A stretch of 64,000 bases of DNA from Apodemus sylvaticus. Taxonomy: Eukaryota > Chordata > Mammalia > Rodentia > Muridae. Made by a program: the position numbers and the translations under genes. The stretch is taken from positions 28,743,327-28,807,326 of the forward strand of contig NC_067490.1 of assembly GCF_947179515.1 (NCBI RefSeq). Reading direction: 5' to 3'. The first letter of the stretch is position 1. Each line of letters begins with the position of its first letter. Below are positions 33,975-44,967 of this stretch, in pieces. The notes below the pieces were generated by a model. That model was not told where the DNA came from. It did not search any database and saw only the letters and a list, made by a program, of their open reading frames with translations.

Positions 33975-34800
33975 AAGATCATGGAGGAGCTGTGGGGAGG
34001 ACTGGAAGGTGCATAATACCAAAATATAGTGCATGCATTTATGTAATTTCCAAATGATTAGTAAAAAATTATATTTTTAAAAAGAAAAAAAATCACTGAA
34101 AAGTAGACATCTAGAAGATGGGATTAACAAAACCTGGGCTTTGGTTTTCCTGTCACAAAGATAGTTCTCAATAGCTTCAAACCAGAGACCTAATTACTCT
34201 CACTTTGAAGGACTTGAAAGGAAAAAAAAAAAGCAGCAGAGAGGTGATTTGAATTTCTCTGGGTGAGTGGAACAGAAATATGATGAAGACACAGTTGTCT
34301 TTTCTCCTTTTGCCATAACTGATTGCACTGAGGATCAAGGAATTCTCCCCAAATCCACATGCATACCTGAAATCTTCAAGGTGCCAAGATCACCGCGAAC
34401 ATATGTATAATCTTTACTAAGCAATAACGATTACCAAAAGAACAGATGAGGTGTTTTCCCTACAGGCAAGGTGTAAACCTTGGTAGAAATCCCTTGCCAA
34501 GTACTACAACCATGGGGCTTGGGGGGCAACTCCAAGGTTGTAATGAACGTCTGGTTTCTGCTGTAAAATCATGCACCCCATTCCTTCTGGACTAAATCCT
34601 CACCCGGCAGTCGCTGTGGAGGCTCCCAGAGTCCTTCTGTATGGCTACATATCCTCTCACCACCGTGTCTGAAAACTGTTACCACTGGCCAGGTCCGCCC
34701 AGTGAACACGGCAGCCTCAGTGCCACACCTCTGCTGTGTAAATGGCCCCCATCTATAGAGCCAGGACCTACCCTTTCCCCTGCTATGTGGAGTCTGAGAA
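33975..34800. other. Intron, unassigned
   Basis: A-rich near 34060-34095 and 34220, otherwise ordinary sequence. The 95-codon minus-strand frame at 34569-34856 overlaps a 70-codon plus frame and has no recognised domain. Confidence 0.45.
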
Positions 34801-34805
34801 ACTGT

Positions 34806-34955
34806 TCTTTTTTTTTTTTTTTTCAATTTTGTTTCTGCCTTCATTTTATTTAGCATAACCTCACTATGCTGCTCAGGCTGACTTCAAACATCAGGCCTTT
34901 AAGTATTTGAGGCCCAGGCTCCTTAGCACCTGGTCTACAGGTATGTGGTCTCAAC
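34806..34955 (-). repeat. Old B1-type (FLAM-like) SINE, reverse
   Basis: A T run at 34806-34823 is followed by TCACTATGCTGCTCAGGCTGAC, AAACATCAGGCC, TTTGAGGCCCAGGC and TACAGGTATGTGG, the reversed order of a 7SL-derived SINE. Confidence 0.6.
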
Positions 34956-34959
34956 TTCT

Positions 34960-35575
34960 TTAAGTATAACTCACCTTCAAAATGGATGGTTAGACAGCGC
35001 GATGTTGAACAAAGGTAAGTCACATGCACCAAGGAAAGAGTTAAATGATCTCACTCACAATATGGACTTTTGAAAGGAGTCAAGGAGAGAATCAAACGAT
35101 GATTACAAGACGTGGAGGAGAGAATGTGTCACAGGATATAAAGTCGTACACTGGCACAAACACGCTGAAGAGCTAAGGCGTAAGAGCACCGCGGTTCCTG
35201 ACAGCTGCAGAGTCACACTAAGGATTTCTATAGCCGGGGTGATCTGCAGCTGTCCTTGCCAGCAGGAGCACGAGTAACAATGTGAGCTGATGGATGAGCC
35301 AACTATTCCACTATAGTAACCACTTAACTGCATGAGCATCCTATAAGATGTCGCAGACCCCAAGTATACAGTGAAGTTTGCTTTTGAAAATGTGGATGAT
35401 GCTCCCTCTGCCTATCTCTAATTAAAGATGTGGTCCCTGAGGAGGTCGTCTTACTCTGAAATTCTGGGGCCAAGCCAGCATGGGCTTACAGAAAATCAGA
35501 ATGGGATTGTTGCAGGTTACCCATCGTAGGGTTGATAATCCAGCCGCAAAGGGATTCCTCATTGAGTTCCCTGAC
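34960..35575. other. Intron, unassigned
   Basis: No clear repeat consensus. The 86-codon minus-strand frame at 35103-35363 has no recognised domain. Confidence 0.4.
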
Positions 35576-35576
35576 A

Positions 35577-35963
35577 GATGCGATGGCTAAGTGAGTTGTG
35601 GAATCTCAGACCTTGAGAGCTAGACCATGTCACTTCACTTAACCCTTTGGCCCCTGAGAGAGTGTCTGCCAATCTACATCTATGACAACTTCTCTTTAGC
35701 TAAAGCTGAGTGCATGTGTCATGTGCCTACTCAGACCTATGCCTGTCCTACCAGACTAGGAAGGTCCTGAATTAGCATCCATCTTTCCAGCCTTGAGTCT
35801 CCTAGAGGAAATCACAACATTTGGAGTCTACCCAGGTGCAAGGCTTGGGGGGTGTCTTTCATGGGCAGGAGCTGCCTGGCTAACTGGGATGCGGAAGCTC
35901 AAACCTTGGGAGCTATACCATGCCGCTTCACTTAACCCTTTGGCCCTTGAGGTTGTGTCTGTG
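35577..35963 (+). repeat. Diverged direct duplication, copies about 293 bp apart
   Basis: Copy one (about 35599-35669) and copy two (about 35892-35963) share ACTTAACCCTTTGGCCC in the middle. The flanks GGAATCTCAGACCTTGAGAG and GGAAGCTCAAACCTTGGGAG line up over about 75-90 bp. I cannot tie it to a named repeat. Confidence 0.8.
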
Positions 35964-35969
35964 CCTCAT

Positions 35970-37615
35970 CTGTGGCCTAAGTCAGAAGCCTTACAGAGGG
36001 TCGTGGGTGAGGATAAAGAGTCCCAGATGATGAATGATCTTACAATGAATTTCTAGGAATGTACTCAATTTCCTAAGTCAAGACTTGATTGACAGTTATT
36101 CCTCACGGTTGGGTTAGCACGGTAACATCCCTCTCCCAGTTCTCAGGCCTTCTGCCCAAGGCTGAATGAACCAAGTTAGTGTCTCCGGCTCTAAGTTCTT
36201 TCGCATTTTGCCTGAGCCACAACCATCTCAGAGTTCCAGCTTGTAGATGGTTTGTTGCCTGACTTCTCAGCGCCCGTAACTGCACAAACCTTTCCTTCAT
36301 AAATGCCCTTTCATACATTTCTATAGCCATCTCTTTGGAGAAACCTGATTCACACACAACCTCTCTTCCCAAGCTTCCTTCCTGAAAGCGTTTTGAAAAT
36401 TAACAAGTCAAAAGACAGAAATGACAAGCACCACCAGATGGCAAATATCAGAGCATCACTGCACCATGGAGCATGCCCCGAATCACAGCTGCAGAGCACA
36501 GCTTTTTTCTCACTGGAAACACTATGTTTAGAGGCAGGGGTTCAAAATAACATCCCCACTTTATAGTCGGTGAAGTAATGAGCTACTATGTCTCCTGAGA
36601 GGATGAACCCAAACCAGTAGGCAGCTGGCTGAGGTTCCAATGCCTGGCAATGCAGTGGAGAGCTGACTCTAGGACCACCATAGAGGAGACTGTTGCCATT
36701 AGTAACACTTACATTGGGACTGATTGCGCTGATTTAGCTTAATCAGGAGTTTAGTTTTGCTACCATTATTTTTTCTCTTCAGAATCTTTAAATAGTACCA
36801 GAAGTTTCCCATATGCCATACAGGAGTTGTTTAACACCCAGATGTAGTGACATCAGATCAAGGCGTTGGTTCTGGTGTGATCTGACCCACCCCTTTGTGT
36901 TCCTATCTGCTCTGGGAGGAGGATGCTGTCACTGCCTGGAGCTGGCTCCTCCTCAGTCTCCTTCACTACCTGGAGTACAGCGCTGACAAAATGCACCGTG
37001 GGTGTTCTAGACCTCCAGCCCAGAGAAGTTGGGCTGCTCACAAAGGTGACAAGGTTGGTCACAGGCCACACTTCTAACGCAGAGGTGAGGAATGGGAGAC
37101 ATACTCAGGTATCCACCTGTGTGAAGGCCATGATGTCCCTAACTTGCCTTAGTTGGCTAAGAGCTGAACTGAGATCTCTGACCACACTCTTTTGGAACTG
37201 AATAGGGGTTTTCAGGTGGGTGCTCGGGCTACAGGGCAGGGCTAAGACTCTGACAACTAGAGTCCTTCAAAAGCACGCCTATGGGCTGTTCAATCTGTCC
37301 TTGAACTCTTGACTGTGGCAGGAAGAATTCCTCTAGGCCGGGCATTTTATTTCTGTTAACCACAAACACATTCTATACAACAAAGATAATGACACTCCTC
37401 TGCCCCCTCCAGGAGTGAGGATCTGGAAGGAAGGACTTGTTCAACACTGGTCCTAATTCCTGTCCAAACCCTGGATCCCCATCACTCTGGTTACTAATGG
37501 TGAAGGACGCAGGTGCCTCCTTTTTACATCTCAGACTTCCAGTAAATGTGCAGCATCCAGCTGTCATCTGATGACTGGGAAGATGCCCTTGGTCAAGCCA
37601 AGGTTGGCAGCACTG
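35970..37615. other. Intron, unassigned
   Basis: No recognised repeat or exon in 1.6 kb. Frames of 60-92 codons, including 36103-36372 on the minus strand, have no domain. Confidence 0.45.
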
Positions 37616-37619
37616 CTAC

Positions 37620-37858
37620 CTAGTGAGTCTCAACTTTCCCAATGCTTCAACCCTTTAATACATAATGCTGCAACCCTCTAATATAGTTCCTCTTGTTGTC
37701 ATGACCCCCAAATTATTTTTGTTGCTACTTCATTACTATAATTTTTCTAGTTATGAACTTTAAATACCTGTCTTTTCCAATGGTTTTAGGTGACCCCCCC
37801 TCTTGTAAAAGAGTAGTTTGACCTCGAAAGAGGTTGCAACCCATAGAGTAGAACTCCT
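37620..37858 (-). mobile_element. URR1-type hAT element, reverse
   Basis: TAATGCTGCAACCCTCTAATA, AGTTCCTCTTGTTGTCATGACCCCC, GTTGCTACTTCATTACTATAA and AGGTTGCAACCCATAG match the reversed URR1 (Charlie-type, non-autonomous) consensus in order. Confidence 0.88.
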
Positions 37859-37859
37859 G

Positions 37860-38545
37860 CTAGGGGTAAAGGTCTAGGTGGCAATGCTGGGACCTGGGGC
37901 CAAGGATGGGGCTGTGACAGCAGCCAAAGGAGCTGGGAAGGATCTGAGAAGCCTTGGGTAAACAGAGAACGCAGAAGCAGCCCTAGAGCAGCTGGGGTGT
38001 GAGGGCCGCAGGGGGAGTGGCAGGGTGATAGTTCTATGATGCACCAGGAGCTATGGACATTGGGCCTGTCTTCTCAGAGTAGGGTCGTTCGGGAGCACCG
38101 GTTGGACCAGCATCAGCCACACCTGCAACCTTCCTCTCCCTGCATTTGTCTAGCTAGCCTGGACAAGAGCCAGCCACAGCTAGGCACCACAGTACAGCTT
38201 GCAGTATCTGCTATTATTCATTTAAGGGGCACTGCAGGCTCGGTATTTCTGCCTACATCCCACACAGATAGGAAGGCAAGGCCAGACATGAGTTTCTTGG
38301 TGAGCTGGCAGGGTTCTAGCTAAGTACTTGCTCTCTTTAAACCTGCTGTTGCTATACAATACATCATGTCTCAGATGAAACGGTTACCCAAGAGACCTTC
38401 TATATTGCATGAATTCAGACATGTCTATGGTACAAGGTCAATACACTGATCATATTTCTTCATAAACACTAGGACTAGGGGACAAGAAACATACAGCTAT
38501 ACCTGGTACCTATGCAGACCAGAAGGCACTGAATTCCTTACTTGG
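37860..38545. other. Intron, unassigned
   Basis: Includes a 95-codon plus-strand frame at 38036-38323 without a recognised domain. No repeat seen. Confidence 0.45.
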
Positions 38546-38547
38546 GA

Positions 38548-38660
38548 GTTTCAGATAGTTGTGAGCTGCCACAGTGGTGCTGGGAACAGAACCTAAGTCT
38601 TTTGGAAGAGCAGCTAGTGCTATTAACCACTGAGCAACCCCTATCCAGCCCCTTGAGGAC
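38548..38660 (-). repeat. B3/B2 SINE fragment, reverse
   Basis: GTGAGCTGCCACAGTGGTGC, TGGGAACAGAACCTAAGTC and ATTAACCACTGAGCAACCCC are the reversed head of a B2/B3 element. Confidence 0.8.
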
Positions 38661-38661
38661 A

Positions 38662-39200
38662 TTTAAAAGGGACTGCTCTGCAAACCAGATAACTGGAAAG
38701 TAGAGAGGTGGTGGGCTCAACCATCTGCTCTTTGAACGGACCTGTAACCTAGAGAGTTGATCCTAAGGGATCAAGTTTCAACCGGTGTCCCTGCTCATGG
38801 CCTCCTTGGTATGTTCTTATCCCTGTTCACAAAACATGTGGACACAGCAGAGGCGCTATTTTCCTGCATCAGGGTGCCTATGAAGTTGTTTACTCACCCA
38901 TTTGGAAATGGAAATAATGGACAAGCAGACACACATCCCACAGTGTGCTGCTTTATAACTGCAATAGTACTCGGACAAGATCGGGACTATCAGAAGCCTT
39001 GGATGATTGCCGCGTGGGTTCCTGGCATTGTCCAGTGTTCTCTGTGTTTAGAGCCTTACGATGCAGATTCCTCAAGGTGTTCAGTGAAAACATCTTTCCA
39101 GAAAATGTGAGGTTCAACCATACTACGCTTTTCTTTCTCATCTTCCTTATGGAATGGTGACTCATTGCATGTCACAGCATGTAGAGCATGTTAGCACAGG
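38662..39200. other. Intron, unassigned
   Basis: No repeat recognised. The 117-codon plus-strand frame at 38757-39110 overlaps frames on both strands and lacks splice-site or domain support. Confidence 0.45.
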
Positions 39201-39206
39201 GGTCTG

Positions 39207-40050
39207 ACGCCTTCAAGAACCTATAGGCTCTCTAATCAACTACAAAGTGGAGCTGGCCATCATTTTCTAATGTCTACATTATTGGAAGATAAGTTAAATA
39301 CTGAGAACATATTTGACATCCAGTCTTAGGACTTCAAGACTGCATGGCAGATGACCTTTACACAGTAGGTCATCTCAAGGAGCAATACAGAGACAGAGGT
39401 GCATGGATGCAAGGGCATTAAAGGAAACAGTAGGCATAACAGTATGCCCTAGAGATGGGATTATATGTATGTGTGGACTGCCTGTCATTGCTAAGGCAGG
39501 TCTTGAATCTCCTGGGCAGTCAATCCAAAGTAAGTATTATCTAAAATGTTTAGGAAGAGCATTGGGGAGTGTGGAAGAGTTGAGGCTGGAAAAAATACTG
39601 ACAGCAAGATGGTAGAAGGTCTTGAATGCCAGGCCGAGCCATTAGGCCTTTATCCCTTGAACAGCCAAGTCCTGTGGATGTTTCTAACCAATGTCCACCA
39701 CATGCACAACCTGATGACCATGTTCCCTGCCTGCCCTTCCTCTGACTCTCAAGTTCTTAGTACCAGCTGTGTCTGCAGTCATGGATGCTACACTAAGCTG
39801 AACAAATCTGAGTCATTTGTGGGACACCATGTGGGGTCAGAAAATGGAAGGCAATGCTGAAAACTGACCATCTGTGTTCTACACACCACCATGGGGCCCA
39901 GCACCTTCCAGAACCTATAGTCTCTCTGACCATCTACAAAGTTGAGGTGCCAGCATTTTCTAACATCTTCATTGTTGGATGCTAAACTAAGTACTGAGAA
40001 CGTATTGGACATTCATTCTTTACTTATAGGATTCCCATAGTGGTCATCAG
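39207..40050 (+). repeat. Pair of diverged direct repeats, about 690 bp apart
   Basis: Copy one at about 39207-39345 and copy two at about 39900-40050 share AGAACCTATAG, TCTACAAAGT-type, CATTTTCTAA, ATTGTTGGAT/ATTATTGGAAG and TACTGAGAACAT/GTACTGAGAACGT blocks in the same order over about 140 bp. The 550 bp between carries no recognised repeat or exon. Confidence 0.8.
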
Positions 40051-40054
40051 TCAA

Positions 40055-40537
40055 AAAACATTTGGACTATTCATGGACCACACATGGCCTTGCAGTGACA
40101 AATGGTGACACATGGAGATGGGCAAATACTCTTGAACAAATAGCCCAGGGTGGACAGGCTCACATAGTCTCTGATCAGCAACTGTCCTAAGGTGGCACTT
40201 GGACACAGAAAGGAACCAGGAAACAAACAAATTAGCCTCCGGTTACCTCTGCTGAGGGACTCTTACTCGATCAGTTGCCCAGCTAGCGAGAATGAAAGGA
40301 GGGGTTCGGACATGGCCAGTGGTTGGTAGTGTTTCCCAGGGATCTGTGTGGGTGTGTAGGGAGATGCTGCCTCCCTGTGGACCCTTTGTGCTGAGGGATA
40401 ACACAGTAGGATTCAAAAGTCTCAGAGAAAATAAGTATTGGGCCTAGGTGTCTGAGAGAGGGTGGGGAAGTCTGCCTAGGTCCTACCCTTGAGCCCAAAG
40501 GGAGGGGACAACAGCCAGGCTGAAAGGGGCCAGAGGA
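40055..40537. other. Intron, unassigned
   Basis: Ordinary sequence with no recognised repeat. The 134-codon minus frame at 40283-40687 extends into an L1 and is not supported. Confidence 0.45.
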
Positions 40538-40538
40538 A

Positions 40539-41112
40539 TTCTTTTTTTTTTTTTTTAATTGAATATAATCTTCATTACATTTCAAATGGTAAAGCCTTTC
40601 CCGGTTTCCCCCGTCCCCCAAAACCCCCAACCCATCCTCCCACCCACTGTCTCTAAGTATATGCCTCTCCATCTGACCCACTCCCACCTCCCCTCATCTC
40701 GATTTCCCTTTGTTGGAACATCTATTGAGCCTTCACCTGACCAAGGACCACTCCTCCCACTGATGGTCAACAAGGCCTTCCTCTGCCATATCTTTGGCTG
40801 GAATCATATGTATCCCTTGGTTGATAGTTCAGTCCCTGGGAGTTCTGAGGCATCTGGGTGGCCAACATCATTGTTATTCCCATGGGACTGTAGACCCCTT
40901 CAGCTCCTCCAGACCACCCTCAAACTCCTCCATTGGGGACCCTATGCCCAGACCAATGGTTGGCTGCTAGCATCTGCCTCTGTATGTGTAAGGCTCTGGC
41001 AGGGACCCTCCAGAGACAACCATGGCATACTACTTTTGGTATGCACTTCTTGTCATCCATAATAGTGTCTGGGTTTGGTGACTGTTTATAGGATGAATCC
41101 CCAGGTAGGGAA
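40539..41112 (-). mobile_element. L1 3' end, 5'-truncated, reverse (sense to Sh3rf3)
   Basis: A T run at 40541-40557 is reversed poly-A. Reversed 3' UTR follows: TTACATTTCAAATGG, CCATATCTTTGGCTGGAATC, CCCTGGGAGTTCTGAGGC and ATGCACTTCTTGTCATCC. It has the same orientation as Sh3rf3 and ends about 127 bp from the donor of the 32-codon exon. Confidence 0.93.
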
Positions 41113-41239
41113 GTCAGAGGAGGCATTATATGCATGGGGAAAAATCCTCCTTCTATTTCAGAAAGGGGCTCCCCCAGGTCAGGGCCTCAAATTCTGGTAA
41201 ATCAAACAATGATGGGTGCAGGTGTGTCGGTAAGCTTAC

Positions 41240-41335
41240 CTCCACGTACAGGAGAGGGAAGATGCCTATCTTGTCTCCTAGCATGCCTTCCGCCCAGTTA
41301 TCATCCACTCTCCGGATCACAGTTAAAACTTCGTC
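41240..41335 (-). CDS. Sh3rf3: Sh3rf3 internal exon: C-terminal half of SH3-2
   Basis: This 96-bp exon (32 codons) is too short to stand out as an ORF. On the minus strand the acceptor is CCCTTCAG and the first codons read D-E-V-L-T-V. The donor is GAG|GTAAGC. The peptide contains RRVDDNW (W14, the conserved SH3 tryptophan), AEGMLGDKIGIFP (P27) and Y30, which are the second half of an SH3 domain. It continues in frame from LTFTK of the exon at 62938-63213 and ends at LLYVE. The next exon starts LNDSAKQLIE, as expected for the family. With phase 0 at both ends, skipping this exon would keep the frame but remove the SH3-2 binding groove. A truncated L1 lies about 130 bp downstream, and purine-rich repeats begin about 380 bp upstream in the gene direction. 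Confidence 0.96.
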
Positions 41336-41711
41336 CTGAAGGGTCCAGAGCCCACCATGTGTGCACAGGGAAAAGGAGACAAGAGAGCAGTTAGAACAGA
41401 AGCTCTGAGGGGAAGAGTCTACGGGAACACGTCACTGAGTCAGACGCTCACAGGAGTCGTAAGCTCCCCTCCATTTCAGCCACAGTCTCACTTCTGTCCT
41501 CACTTCTGCCCACCCCTGTCCCTCCATCTGATCATAATTGCAAATAGTCCCCAAATGAAAAGTCTAACGATTTACTGTATAGTCAGTGTTTTAAAATAAA
41601 TGTTCTTAATATTTATTTAATGAAATAAAAATTGCTTCAAGTAAGGATAAATTCACCCATTCAATATAAAATTCTAATATAAAGTGTTTCTAAACTTCTG
41701 GCTCCACATTG

Positions 41712-41782
41712 AAGGAGGAGGAGGAGTAGGGGGAGGAAGAAGAAGAGGAGGGAGAAGGGGAGGAGGAAGAGGAGGAGGAATA
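41712..41782 (+). repeat. (GGA)n purine-rich tract
   Basis: GGAGGAGGAG, GGAAGAAGAAG and GAGGAGGAATAA units, almost pure purine. It lies about 380 bp upstream of the 32-codon exon in the gene direction. Confidence 0.95.
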
Positions 41783-41920
41783 ATAGTTCAACTATACCTA
41801 GAGCTGTAAGTATATAAGGCTTTGTGTTCTTGTACATCTTTGGCATATCAGACACAATCAAATGTGCACATACAAGGTGAAAATAGAAGGAAAGAGAGGC
41901 AAAAATGAACACAGAGGAAG

Positions 41921-42597
41921 GTGGGCATCTCAGGAGGGAGGTGGGTGTCTCACGAGGGAGAAAAGTATCTTAGGAGGGAGGTGGGTGTCTTAGGAAGGAG
42001 GTGGGTGTCTCAGGAGGGAGGGAGGCATCTCAGGAGGGAGGTGGGTGTCTCACGAGGCAGAAAATTATCTTAGGAAGGAAGGAGGTGTCTTAGGAAGGAG
42101 GTGGGTGTCTCATGAGGCAGAAAAGTATCTTTAGGAAGGAGGGAGGTGTCTTAGGAAGGAGGTGGGTGTCTCAGGAGGGAGGGAGGCGTCTCAGAAGGGA
42201 GGTGGGTGTCTCAGGAAGGAGGGTGTCTCATGAGGGAGGGAGGTGTCTCAGGGGGGAGGTGGGTAACTTAGGAGGGAGGTGGGTGTCTCAGAAGGGAGAG
42301 AGATGTGTTAGGAGGGAGATGGGTGTCTCAGGAAGGAGGGAGATGTCTTAGGAGGAAGGCAGGTGACTTAGGAGGGAGGTGGGTGTCTCATGATGGAGGT
42401 GGGTGCCTCAGAAGGGAGGGAGGTGTCTCATAAGGGAGGTGGGTGTCTTAGGATGGAGGTGGGTGTCTCAGAAGGGAGGGAGGTGTCTCAGAAGGGAGGT
42501 GGGTGTCTCAGGAGGGAGGGAGGTGTCTTATGAGGAAGGCGGGTGACTTAGGAGGGAGGTGGGTGTCTCAGGACGGAGGTGGGTGTCTCAGGGAGGT
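41921..42597 (+). repeat. 20-bp minisatellite, about 34 units
   Basis: Tandem 20-bp units of the type GTGGGTGTCTCAGGAGGGAG, with GGAGG and AAAAG variants at the unit start and CTTAGG/CTCATG variants inside. The variants occur in partly regular order, suggesting higher-order duplication. Its 20-bp period drifts through all frames, so the frames over it are not genes. Confidence 0.97.
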
Positions 42598-42599
42598 AC

Positions 42600-43385
42600 G
42601 GTTGGGACACAGGCTGCTGTTCTCGACACATCCACAGGCACTTGGTGCCCCAGGCAGAAAGGACAGAGGGTATTGGGAGATGTGAACGCTGAAAGGGATG
42701 AGTCAAGGAGTGCGAGATGATTAGACATCAGCTTCTAGAGGAACATGGCTGCCCCAGGGACTCAGGGAGGACAGTGTCACACAGGAGAGTCTGGCCATCA
42801 ATACGCACCCCAACCAACATTCTCCTGGGTTCATCTTTTAGCAGGCAAGGAATATTTTGGAACCCCCACCACAAGCATATCTTGTCCAACTTTTTTTTTT
42901 TTTCATCAAAACCTCAACCCTTGTCTTTGGGCATCTGCTGCAAAGCCAGATGGTGCATTAGGAACTGTAACGTGTTAGGGGCTGGGAACCAATGATACTT
43001 GATGGAATTGCACATATTATTCTGCCTACCTTCTTAGGAAGCCTATAGACTGGGAGTGAAGCAGTATGACCAGCTTTGTAGCATGCATCCAGGTCAGAAG
43101 AATGGCGTGTCAGGTCAGTCAGTAGATGGCGTAAGACTTTTGGAAAAGATGCTACGCTAGAGGCTGTAGTGGTTGGCTGGATGTACACTTTCAATTGATC
43201 ATCAAAGGTGGGAGAGATGACTGCTGGGAGCTGGGCATGACTCCAGAGGACGTGTGCTCTGAGGGCTTGCTCACATGTGACCACAGGGTAGCCTGTAGGC
43301 TTACCACAGTTACTTCTCATTTTCTCCGTTCTATCATTCAGTTGCCCAACAAGGAGCAGGGACACAAACAGGGCTAGGAAACCTG
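42600..43385. other. Intron, unassigned
   Basis: A 13-base T run lies near 42891. The 135-codon minus-strand frame at 42958-43365 has no recognised domain and no acceptor/donor pair that would join the Sh3rf3 frame. Confidence 0.45.
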
Positions 43386-43850
43386 GCTATATAAATACAA
43401 AGGAGTGAAAAGTGGATCCACTCACCCTGAGTAGAAATCCATTCAAAGTGGATCAAAGACTTCAAGGTACGAGCTAACCTTTGAAACTGCTAAGGAAAAC
43501 GTAGACAGCACTTCAGGAAATGGGCATAAGGCAGGACTTCCTGAAAAGACTCGAGTAACTTAAAACAACCATAACAACTGTGAAAGGGGATCATACAAAG
43601 TATAAGTTCTTCGGTATAGTGAAGAGAGTCTGCCCAATGGTAAAATCTTGGCCAACTATACATCCAACAGGGAATTAATATCCAGAGTCTATAAGCATTC
43701 AGAACGTTAAATCCCAAAACATCAAATCATGTGATAAACTAAGTATGTTTATGAATGGAACAACTAAGGATGTTTATGAATGGATCTCAAAGGAAGAACT
43801 ACAAATGGCCAATGTGGGAACAGGGGATGGAAAGTTGGAGGTGAAGAGGA
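43386..43850 (+). mobile_element. Old L1 ORF2 fragment
   Basis: ATTCAAAGTGGATCAAAGACTTC, GCATAAGGCAGGACTTCCTG, AACAGGGAATTAATATCC and CTCAAAGGAAGAACTACAAATGG are ORF2 signatures. It resumes at about 44375 after the LTR. Confidence 0.8.
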
Positions 43851-43854
43851 GATG

Positions 43855-44330
43855 AGATGTAGCCCACAATGCCCAGGATTCAGACTCCGGAGACCAGCAT
43901 CACAGTGCAGGTTCAACTTTATTGTTTATTACATGAGCTTATATAGCTTTTCAACCAATATTACATGTTTATGTATTTAAGGGAAAATCCTGGTATAACT
44001 GGTGTTCAGCAGAATCTGACTCATCTGCCCAGGAGCCCGTAGGGGAGGGTATAATCCCCCCACCCCTGGGAAGTTTCTGTGACAGGGGAAGTAGCCCCAT
44101 CCTAGCCTAGGGTCCTCTGTGTTGCCTTACTGGCATGCTGGGAGCCATGTCAGATCAGACACAGTGTACAGTGGATCAGGGCCCCTCAGGAGTCTCAGGA
44201 GCCTGTGGCACCTCATTTTCTGTCTCACTTCTTCCTCCGCCAGGTTCATCTCTGCATCCCCATAGCCATCAATAGTTAAAGAAAAACAAGCAAAAATGTT
44301 ATCCTTAGCCATCACAGAGATGATGACTCA
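43855..44330 (-). mobile_element. ERV LTR, reverse, inside L1
   Basis: On the minus strand it has a TATATAAGC box (complement of about 43938-43946) and AATAAA signals (complement of 43925-43930 and 43918-43923), then a short R/U5 with CCTGCACTGTGATGCTGGTC. The upstream part ends in a CAGCATGC-containing block near 44150. The far limit is uncertain. No ERV coding sequence was seen, so it is probably a solo LTR. Confidence 0.65.
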
Positions 44331-44374
44331 GAGTCACCGCCCCCTCAGATGTCCCAGGCAGATGGATATTATCA

Positions 44375-44690
44375 AGAAATAAAATGGTAACGATTGCTGG
44401 GTGGGAGGTAGGGAAGAAGCCATTGGTCATGGCTGGTAGGAATATAAACCTTATTATAGCCACTATGAAAATTAATGTGAAGGTTCCTCCAAAAAACCAA
44501 AATAGAAGCAGCATACAAGTCAGCCACACTACCCCTAGGCATTGCCCAATGGATTCTAAGTCAGCACAGTGCACAGATACTCACAGATCCACATTTCCTG
44601 CCGCATACTCATAAGAACTCAGATCTCCACCAGCGGATGAATGGATAAAGAAACAGAGAAACTTATCCTATGTGCAGAATCCAGATTTAA
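44375..44690 (+). mobile_element. Old L1 ORF2 fragment (continuation)
   Basis: GGAATATAAACCTTATTATAGCC, GAAGGTTCCTCCAAAAAACC, CACAGATCCACATTTCCTGC and GCGGATGAATGGATAAAG are the ORF2 C-terminal region just beyond that ending at 43850. Confidence 0.8.
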
Positions 44691-44699
44691 ACCGACATG

Positions 44700-44960
44700 A
44701 GCAGGCAGTGTGAGAGGAAGACAGAAATGCAAGAGAGGAGAGGTCTGAGGGGAGGAGAGGGAGCAAGTGGTGAGATGCATGTGATGGAGACAGAAGGGAA
44801 GGCCGTCTGAGAGAGGACTGGGGCAAAGAAGGAGAGGCGGGTAGACGAACTGCAGAAGCTGTACTGATGAAGAGCAAAGACACACACGCATGGGACAGTC
44901 TCAGTGAAACCCGTTTCTCTGCACCCGGGGTTCACTAAGGCCAAAAGTGGGTGATGCATT
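44700..44960. other. Intron, purine-rich, unassigned
   Basis: GA-rich sequence with no clear repeat. Frames of 71-90 codons on the minus strand are accidental. Confidence 0.4.
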
Positions 44961-44967
44961 CCCTGGT

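Noticed and set aside
40559..41062. 167-codon plus-strand frame
   Set aside because: It is antisense to an L1 3' UTR. The similar frames at 8578-8997 and 21967-22320 share the same wording (for example GSHGSLHVYSLVGGLVPGSS), showing a common L1 origin.
41921..42597. CRISPR-like array because of regular 20-bp spacing
   Set aside because: Units are directly tandem without unique spacers, in a mammalian intron. It is a minisatellite.
42958..43365. 135-codon minus-strand frame as an extra Sh3rf3 exon
   Set aside because: The joined frame across 62938 and 41335 is complete for an SH3 domain, so an insertion here would disrupt it.
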